Shown in pieces: positions 33,822 through 38,655 of a DNA stretch of 38,655 nt. Source of the DNA: Bacteroidaceae bacterium (lineage in GTDB: Bacteria > Bacteroidota > Bacteroidia > Bacteroidales > Bacteroidaceae); assembly GCA_017536695.1 (NCBI GenBank), contig JAFXGX010000079.1, forward strand, positions 1 through 38,655, given 5' to 3'. The notes beneath the pieces are model-generated. The model ran no database searches and was not told where the DNA came from. It saw nothing but the letters and a program-made list of their open reading frames with translations. A program made the position numbers and the translations under genes. Numbering within the stretch: position 1 is the first letter of the stretch; the number at the start of each line of letters is the position of its first letter.

Positions 33822-35885
33822 TTATTTGAATTTGAAATCTCTCCATGCCTCGCATATACTTGGCGAGGCTGTTACTGTAGGACGCTGTATCCTGTCGTTC
33901 ATCAGTTTTGACCTTCGTGGGACATTTGCATATATGTAGTCGGCAAGCTCTCCAAGAGTGCAGTTACCGTTACTCTCCTGCAATTTCTTCAATAGAAAGT
34001 ATGTGAACATTCCATGCCCTTGTTCCTTATAAGGAAACGCTGTCTCATTGCCGCTCGAGGCAGTAAAGACAACCATATTGCCTTGCGGTTCAGCCGACTT
34101 TGCCTTTATGCCAATGTCGCGCGTCTCATCAAGCATTCCGTCACCGCGCAGAGAGCCGCTGAAACAGGCATCCAGAAAGACAAACACATTGTTCGCTTCG
34201 GCTTTGCCCAACTCCTCGTAAAGCCTATCGACAGGATAACAGAGTGCAGTATTGCTTCCGTCAGCATCAACAGGCAGCAGATAAGAGTCAAACGTGTCAC
34301 TGTCTGGGATACCGTGACCGGCATAGTAGAAAATGACATTGATATCCCCTCCACATACATCAGATATACTCTTGACATCTTCAACGGCCTTGTGCATTAT
34401 CGCATATGTCGAGTTGCTGTAGACCCTGACATTCTCCTCGGGCAATCCGAGAGTCTTCTTGCAATACTTGGCAAAGACATCCGCGTCATTCGCTGCATAA
34501 TCGACCGGTGCCACTGACCTGTACTGCTCGTTTCCGATAATGAACGCAAAGGTGTTGCAATTCTCACTGTAGGCTATGGGGATATTCCTGTCTACATCTG
34601 ACTTTACCAACTGTGTCTGTACCTTTGAAGAGTATGGGACGTCATTGCACTTTATATTGACCAGTACCCTGTCATTACCATTTCCATTCTCATAGGAACT
34701 GTATGCCAACTCATCGCTGCCATGATAGAGAGTCCCATCCAGTTCCTTTGAAAGCGACACCATAACCAGCTTGTTGCCATCATATGCAAAGCGGACATTG
34801 TCGGGATAGAAGAATGCCGAGGAAAATGCGTTCCTGAATGCAACAGCATATTCAAAATCGACATGTATCGGAATGTTGCCGACATCGGACCTTACAAGAA
34901 AGCAGGAGTTGTCCTTGTCATAATCCTCAAGAGTGAAGGTCTTGAACCCCGCAAGGCCAATACCATTATATATTTTCAGTGCTCTATTGGCAAAATAGTT
35001 CACAGCCTTCTCCGAGAACTCAGGCTCTATCCTCTCCCTGTACTCCTCTATCGACTCGAACTCCCATTTCCTGTTCCAGTATCGCATATTCAATTCTATG
35101 AAACTGGTAAGGAAGTTTACAAGTGAAAGGGAGTCGTTGTAAGCCTCGCCGAAATAAAACCTTTTGTTGTCAGAGAGTCTGCGGTAACAGTACTTTCCTT
35201 CGCTATCAATATATGGCTCAATGTCTTTCGAGGTATGAAGAAGTTTGCCTGTGTAAGAGACATGTGAATAATCTTTGGCGGCATCCTCCAGGGTCTGCAC
35301 AAGAAACCAGTCATGAACAAACTTATCATCATCGCCCTCCATAATACTCCTGTATCTGTTCTCGAGCAACCAATTGTATTCTTCATCCATGATACCCATG
35401 AGACCATCAATCTCAACCACCATCAGTCTTGCCGAGTTACGTCTGAAACTTTTTGAGCCTGCGAATTTCGCCCTTCGTGTAATACGCATCTTCTCGAGCA
35501 TACGTTCAAAGGCTATATCATCACGCAATGCAAAAAGATTCTTTTCCTTTTGTGCATAAAGAGAGCCCTGCAACCCAATCTTCTTGTTCAGTTTTCTCCA
35601 TTTGCGGCTCTGCAGCAGCTCTTCAACTGTATCAAAACTGAATTTGCCGCAGTTGCCCATTATGTCACATGCGGCATATTTGCCTTCATCATTCTGCAGT
35701 ATGAGCAAGTACCCCTTATAATCACAGAAAGTGTACTCCGACTGGTTTTTGCATATTCTGTCCGACAGCATCATACATGACATCTCATTGTCTGTAAATG
35801 TTGTCTGGGCCAAAGAGTTCTGAAAGAAGAAAAGCGCGATTAAAAACAGACCGAATACGGTCGTATGTTTTTTGAGAGCATTCAT
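33822..35885 (-). CDS. Exported caspase-domain (C14) protein
   Basis: A 687-residue protein with a signal peptide (FGLFLIALFFFQNSLAQ). The first 420 residues are of unknown type and may be beta-rich. From about residue 440 on there is a caspase/metacaspase-like domain: CNTFAFIIGNEQYRS and AAND, then catalytic H524 in IFYYAGHGIPDSD and C574 in FLDACFSGS. These enzymes cut after acidic or basic residues, and the preference here is unknown. Unlike cytosolic defence caspases it has an export signal, so it likely acts in the periplasm or is surface exposed. It lies 6 bases after the DUF4384 gene and 13 bases before the transglutaminase-like gene. Confidence 0.87.
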   Translation of the reverse strand: MNALKKHTTVFGLFLIALFFFQNSLAQTTFTDNEMSCMMLSDRICKNQSEYTFCDYKGYLLILQNDEGKYAACDIMGNCGKFSFDTVEELLQSRKWRKLNKKIGLQGSLYAQKEKNLFALRDDIAFERMLEKMRITRRAKFAGSKSFRRNSARLMVVEIDGLMGIMDEEYNWLLENRYRSIMEGDDDKFVHDWFLVQTLEDAAKDYSHVSYTGKLLHTSKDIEPYIDSEGKYCYRRLSDNKRFYFGEAYNDSLSLVNFLTSFIELNMRYWNRKWEFESIEEYRERIEPEFSEKAVNYFANRALKIYNGIGLAGFKTFTLEDYDKDNSCFLVRSDVGNIPIHVDFEYAVAFRNAFSSAFFYPDNVRFAYDGNKLVMVSLSKELDGTLYHGSDELAYSSYENGNGNDRVLVNIKCNDVPYSSKVQTQLVKSDVDRNIPIAYSENCNTFAFIIGNEQYRSVAPVDYAANDADVFAKYCKKTLGLPEENVRVYSNSTYAIMHKAVEDVKSISDVCGGDINVIFYYAGHGIPDSDTFDSYLLPVDADGSNTALCYPVDRLYEELGKAEANNVFVFLDACFSGSLRGDGMLDETRDIGIKAKSAEPQGNMVVFTASSGNETAFPYKEQGHGMFTYFLLKKLQESNGNCTLGELADYIYANVPRRSKLMNDRIQRPTVTASPSICEAWRDFKFK

Positions 35886-35891
35886 ATTACA

Positions 35892-36767
35892 TCATTTAGT
35901 TATTGTTATTCTTCTGATACACAGTTGAAGATTCCTGTCATGTCTTCGGTTCTTCGCAAGCCACTTGTCAAAATCCTCAAATCCGAGTTGGCGCGGAGTT
36001 CCTTCACGATGACAATCCACAGCTTTCGTAAACCTGTTAGGCGAAAAGAGAATGTATATGAAATTACTCTCAGCCCCAAGCTCCGTCTTTACCACATATT
36101 CATCAACGACCTGACGCTGTGCCGGCGATGCATCTTTGCTACTGAAGAGAATATACTCTTTGCCACCTTCGACCTCATATATTCCCTCCTTCTGTCCTTG
36201 ATAAGGGAGCAGGCAATAGGCCTGGCCGTCTTCATTCACAAGATATACAGCAAGAAAACCATCTATTGGAGAACGGAACGAAAGATATATATCATCTCCG
36301 GCACGAAAATCCTCATCCTCGAATTTTGCGTCTGTACCGTTACGCAACACCTTAGCCTGCAATTCGACTCCACCCGTTACAATCTCCCTCGCATATCCCT
36401 TGACACGGCATTTCACGACAAGAATGTCATCAACGAAATCAAGCATGTATTCAGGCTCGCCGATTGTCTCAATCCATTCACCCATCACAGAACTGCTGCT
36501 TATGGAGAAAAAGTCGACTCCCTGGCTCTCACCAGCGTTTCTAACCAATGTAGAATTGTTCTGTGTCACAAGCGTGCCGAACTCATTTGCGAGCGCGTCA
36601 TTCATGGCACGCTCCAAAGCCGTACGTTTGGCATCATCAATGGAAACATCAGACTCTGCATAATATACACTGTTCCCCTCTACCGTCCTCTCCTTTTGAG
36701 AGAGGACGGGGAATGAAAATGCCATAATCAGCACCGTCAGCACAACCCTTGCCGTTGAATTCTTCAT
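35892..36767 (-). CDS. Exported DUF4384-type protein
   Basis: A 291-residue protein with a signal peptide (VVLTVLIMAFSFPVLSQ). An LPP20/FlgT-N-like domain (about residues 35-125, with DDAKRTALERAMNDALANEFG) is followed by a DUF4384 domain (about 140-240, with FRAGDDIYLSFRSPIDGFLAVYLVNEDGQAYCLLPYQ) and a basic tail. DUF4384 domains are frequently encoded beside caspase genes or fused to kinases in bacteria. The role is unknown but is probably envelope-associated. The next gene in the operon begins 6 bases on, and the previous one ends 5 bases before. Confidence 0.85.
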   Translation of the reverse strand: MKNSTARVVLTVLIMAFSFPVLSQKERTVEGNSVYYAESDVSIDDAKRTALERAMNDALANEFGTLVTQNNSTLVRNAGESQGVDFFSISSSSVMGEWIETIGEPEYMLDFVDDILVVKCRVKGYAREIVTGGVELQAKVLRNGTDAKFEDEDFRAGDDIYLSFRSPIDGFLAVYLVNEDGQAYCLLPYQGQKEGIYEVEGGKEYILFSSKDASPAQRQVVDEYVVKTELGAESNFIYILFSPNRFTKAVDCHREGTPRQLGFEDFDKWLAKNRRHDRNLQLCIRRITITK

Positions 36768-36772
36768 AATGA

Positions 36773-37444
36773 TTACCAGCAGATAGTTTCATTACATACC
36801 TTTATGTCCTTACCTTCCTTAAGAAGTTCTTCATCCATGATATTCTTGACAGAATTGAAAATCTCCTCACGGCTACATGCCATGGTCAGCGAGACCTCCA
36901 CATTGCCATTGTCCAATGCGCGGTATATCTTGAGGACCGGCTGTGCCGAATAAATTTTCTGCGACATGATGCTTCCAGCAGAGAGTACAGTCTTCAATAC
37001 TGAATTATTCTTTTCTTTACTCATCTGTTCATTGCCGCCATATGTCCTTATATACGTTGTCACATCAGCCTCTACCTGAGCAATTATTTCATGACGTGCA
37101 AGTTCGGCAGCCTGCATGAAAGCAGCATCAGCACTCTCGCCGACAGTAACAGAATTACCCATTATATATTTGAGTTTATTGTTACTGTCATATTCACACT
37201 GCATGAGAAAAGAGTTGTCAAGCTGCTTCTCCATGGGTAAAGCTCCAGGAGTGACACCCCACCCCTCCTTCTTCAATCTCTTGGCCTCCTTACGTGCCGA
37301 CTTCTCCGACTTCCTGTTAAGTTCCTCCTTGGAGACCTTCTGAATCTCCTTACGCTCCTTACGAAGCTCCTTTGCAGACTGGGCATTGGAAATGGTAACT
37401 CCTGCGAATAGTACAAATGCAATAAGAAAAACAACCTTTTTCAT
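36773..37444 (-). CDS. Exported LPP20-like protein, first gene of the caspase operon
   Basis: A 223-residue protein with a signal peptide (MKKVVFLIAFVLFAGVTISNAQ) and a highly charged helix (residues 23-60, AKELRKERKEIQKVSKEEL onwards). The rest contains an LPP20-like fold (ADAAFMQAAELARHEIIAQVE) and ends with two cysteines (CNETICW). It resembles the N-terminal part of the next protein, and the two may be distant relatives or partners. Possible -7 elements TACTTTTG (minus 37534-37527) and TATCTTTG (minus 37598-37591) lie upstream, without perfect -33 elements. The leader would be 75-140 bases. Confidence 0.8.
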   Translation of the reverse strand: MKKVVFLIAFVLFAGVTISNAQSAKELRKERKEIQKVSKEELNRKSEKSARKEAKRLKKEGWGVTPGALPMEKQLDNSFLMQCEYDSNNKLKYIMGNSVTVGESADAAFMQAAELARHEIIAQVEADVTTYIRTYGGNEQMSKEKNNSVLKTVLSAGSIMSQKIYSAQPVLKIYRALDNGNVEVSLTMACSREEIFNSVKNIMDEELLKEGKDIKVCNETICW

Positions 37445-37882
37445 AATTTGACTCTTTTTTGAAATTAAACATCTTCCTCAAGTACGGCAGCATGCCTGCA
37501 GTCAACGCCGGCGTTCTTGTCTGTGGCAAAAGTATAATGGTCAAGAGGGCAATAAAAGAGAAGTACGTTGCAAACGCCCAAGAAGGACTCCAAAGATACT
37601 TTTGCAACAGAAAATCAAGAAAGACAAAACTGTGTAAAGATTGCACATATCATGATGATTTCTGCAGGACACGTAATAAATCAAGAAAAAAGAGAGGATA
37701 TAACACACCCTGCAACTAAATTTTCAATCTTTTCAGCTACTTAGCTGCAATAGAACATAAAGGTATGTTTTTAATCAAAAAATTATTGCAGAATAATGGA
37801 ATTCATTTGTCGTTATCAATCAACACATTAGAAAGAATTTCAAAATAAAATAAAAAAAACTTCAAAAAAAACATTGCAAAAG
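37445..37882. other. AT-rich intergenic region between the caspase operon and tRNA-Lys
   Basis: No gene found in these 440 bases. It carries the two -7 elements of the caspase operon noted above. A plus-strand open frame of 86 codons (37459-37719) has a basic, low-quality composition and overlaps those promoter elements, so I do not accept it. The right half, from about 37730, is very AT-rich with several A-tracts. Confidence 0.5.
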
Positions 37883-37913
37883 TTTGCAGATATAAAATAA
37901 AGTCGTACCTTTG
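37883..37913 (+). promoter_or_regulatory. Promoter of tRNA-Lys
   Basis: TTTG (37883-37886), 19 bases, TACCTTTG (37906-37913): a perfect consensus promoter ending 17 bases before the tRNA. Confidence 0.85.
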
Positions 37914-37930
37914 CAACGCGTTAAGGCAAT

Positions 37931-38003
37931 GCGCTGTTAGCTCAGTTGGTAGAGCAATTGACTCTTAATCAATGGGTCCAGGGTTCGAGTCCCTGACGGC
38001 GTA
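37931..38003 (+). tRNA. tRNA-Lys (anticodon CTT)
   Basis: A complete cloverleaf of 73 bases. The acceptor gcgctgt pairs with acggcgt (with G-U pairs at the first and fifth positions). It has the D arm GCTC...GAGC, the anticodon stem ATTGA/TCAAT with loop CTCTTAA (anticodon CTT, reading AAG), the T stem CAGGG/CCCTG with loop TTCGAGT, and discriminator A. The 3' CCA is not encoded. It has its own promoter and terminator. Confidence 0.95.
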
Positions 38004-38006
38004 CAG

Positions 38007-38044
38007 AAAAGGAGAAAGTTTCACTTTCTCCTTTTTCTTTTTTT
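38007..38044 (+). terminator. Terminator of tRNA-Lys
   Basis: Stem aaaaggagaaagt / actttctcctttt (38007-38019 and 38023-38035) with a 3-base loop, followed by C and at least seven T. Confidence 0.9.
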
Positions 38045-38655
38045 GCAGAATACGCACTACCCCCGCATGGGTCTTACCTGAATGGGGCCCGTTTAGGTTC
38101 AACGAAAAAAGTAGAGGGAATTTTGTATTTACGCATATAATTTTACCAATCTAAAAAGGAAAAAATCGTTATCTTTCACCACCCATCTGAACAGTACCTC
38201 GATTTTGAGATTCTTCGCTCCGTTACTCTTCGCTCCAGAATGACAAAGCATACAAATACCATTGCAAGAGTAATTTTCAAAAATAAACCGGCACTGTGTG
38301 AGCAACAGTTGTTGTTAGCGGCAAATAAGGATAAAGAATGGGGAATGTTTGAGCGGTGGATTATCCTGTTGCTGTTATTTCGTGAATAGCGAGTTACCCC
38401 ATTCCCATATTTGCTGCGTTAAGATAACAACGGCAAGAATAAAACGACCGAGGGATGTTGCTTGCAACTCGTAAGCAAAGTTTTATTCGACTTGTAAACT
38501 TTGTGCCGGGCCTTTTGGTCCTTTTGGGCGCCAAAAGGACATGATAGAACGACTACAAAGGAATATACGATAACAGATTAAGGGTAAATTGTATGAGATA
38601 ATACAAGATAGAGATTTATTCATATTCCGATATTACCATAGAAAGCATTCCCTCA
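38045..38655. other. Non-coding region with repeats at the right edge
   Basis: No gene seen in these 610 bases. Contents are a copy of the dispersed repeat motif (38207-38246), an imperfect inverted repeat (gttgttagcggcaaata and ggggaatg at about 38311-38345 against their partners at 38400-38432), and a perfect 10-bp hairpin gtccttttgg/ccaaaaggac (38518-38540). The region may contain the upstream part of a gene beyond the edge. Confidence 0.5.
38207..38246 (+). repeat. Dispersed intergenic repeat motif, copy 3
   Basis: GAGATTCTTCGCTCC, an internal direct repeat CTCTTCGCTCC, then AGAATGACAAA. It is related to the copies at 4889-4920 and 6572-6607. Confidence 0.5.

Noticed and set aside
37459-37719. 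Plus-strand open frame of 86 codons between the caspase operon and tRNA-Lys
   Set aside because: Its basic, Lys/Arg/Cys-rich product shows no domain, and it covers the probable promoter elements of the operon on the other strand.
37972-38154. Open frame starting inside tRNA-Lys
   Set aside because: It begins in the tRNA and runs through its terminator, so it is a chance frame.

Overview
The window looks like a chromosomal segment from a gut-type member of the Bacteroidales (Bacteroidota). The evidence is a set of promoters of the Bacteroidota form (TTTG, about 19-21 bases, TAnnTTTG), for example before tRNA-Lys, the small winged-helix gene, the TIR genes and the S37 peptidase. It also holds families typical of this group: a DUF5686 protein, a membrane TIR-WD40 protein, exported lipoproteins, a DUF2975/XRE pair and a propeller-type sensor. 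The genus cannot be fixed from the sequence alone. There is no rRNA, CRISPR array, insertion sequence or integrase.

Layout, left to right. A MATE transporter cut by the window edge and a GNAT acetyltransferase (1-1302) lie in repeat-rich intergenic DNA. Next is a two-gene minus-strand operon (4721-1557) that I regard as the most interesting part. Its first gene is a membrane TIR-WD40 protein with eight nearly identical 42-residue repeats. Its second gene has a TIR domain, one membrane helix, a coiled coil and a C-terminal domain that reads like a bacterial STING domain. No CD-NTase (cGAS-like) gene is beside it, although known bacterial TIR-STING effectors normally have one. From 5012 to 11591 plus-strand genes follow: a DUF2975/XRE/secreted-protein cassette, an AspT/YidE-type transporter, an M3 metallopeptidase lipoprotein, a C_GCAxxG_C_C protein and a winged-helix protein.

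From 14353 to 11669 (minus) lies a large membrane protein that joins a CASTOR/POLLUX-like pore, two TrkA-N/RCK-like domains and a C-terminal RyR domain. It is followed by a phospholipase-D-type cardiolipin synthase, an ECF sigma factor with a membrane partner, and a coupled trio (S37 peptidase, ABC ATPase, PatB-type lyase). From 20711 to 28514 come a DUF5686 outer-membrane protein, a clostripain-like lipoprotein, several small exported or membrane proteins, LrgA/LrgB and a HAD phosphatase.

The right part (37444-32348, minus) is a tight operon of four exported proteins: an LPP20-like protein, a DUF4384 protein, a caspase-domain protein with an intact His/Cys dyad, and a transglutaminase-like protein with a Cys/His/Asp triad. 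It ends in a clear terminator. Downstream, with its own partly duplicated promoter region, is a 1075-residue lipoprotein with a propeller, a membrane helix, a coiled coil and a possible C-terminal helix-turn-helix. It is followed by a decayed, frameshifted small membrane-protein gene. A tRNA-Lys(CTT) with promoter and terminator and about 600 bases of non-coding, repeat-containing DNA close the window.

Domain calls rest on reading motifs by eye and on recall of the families; no database search was run. The STING, CASTOR-like and helix-turn-helix assignments are inferences that a profile search or structure prediction could settle.
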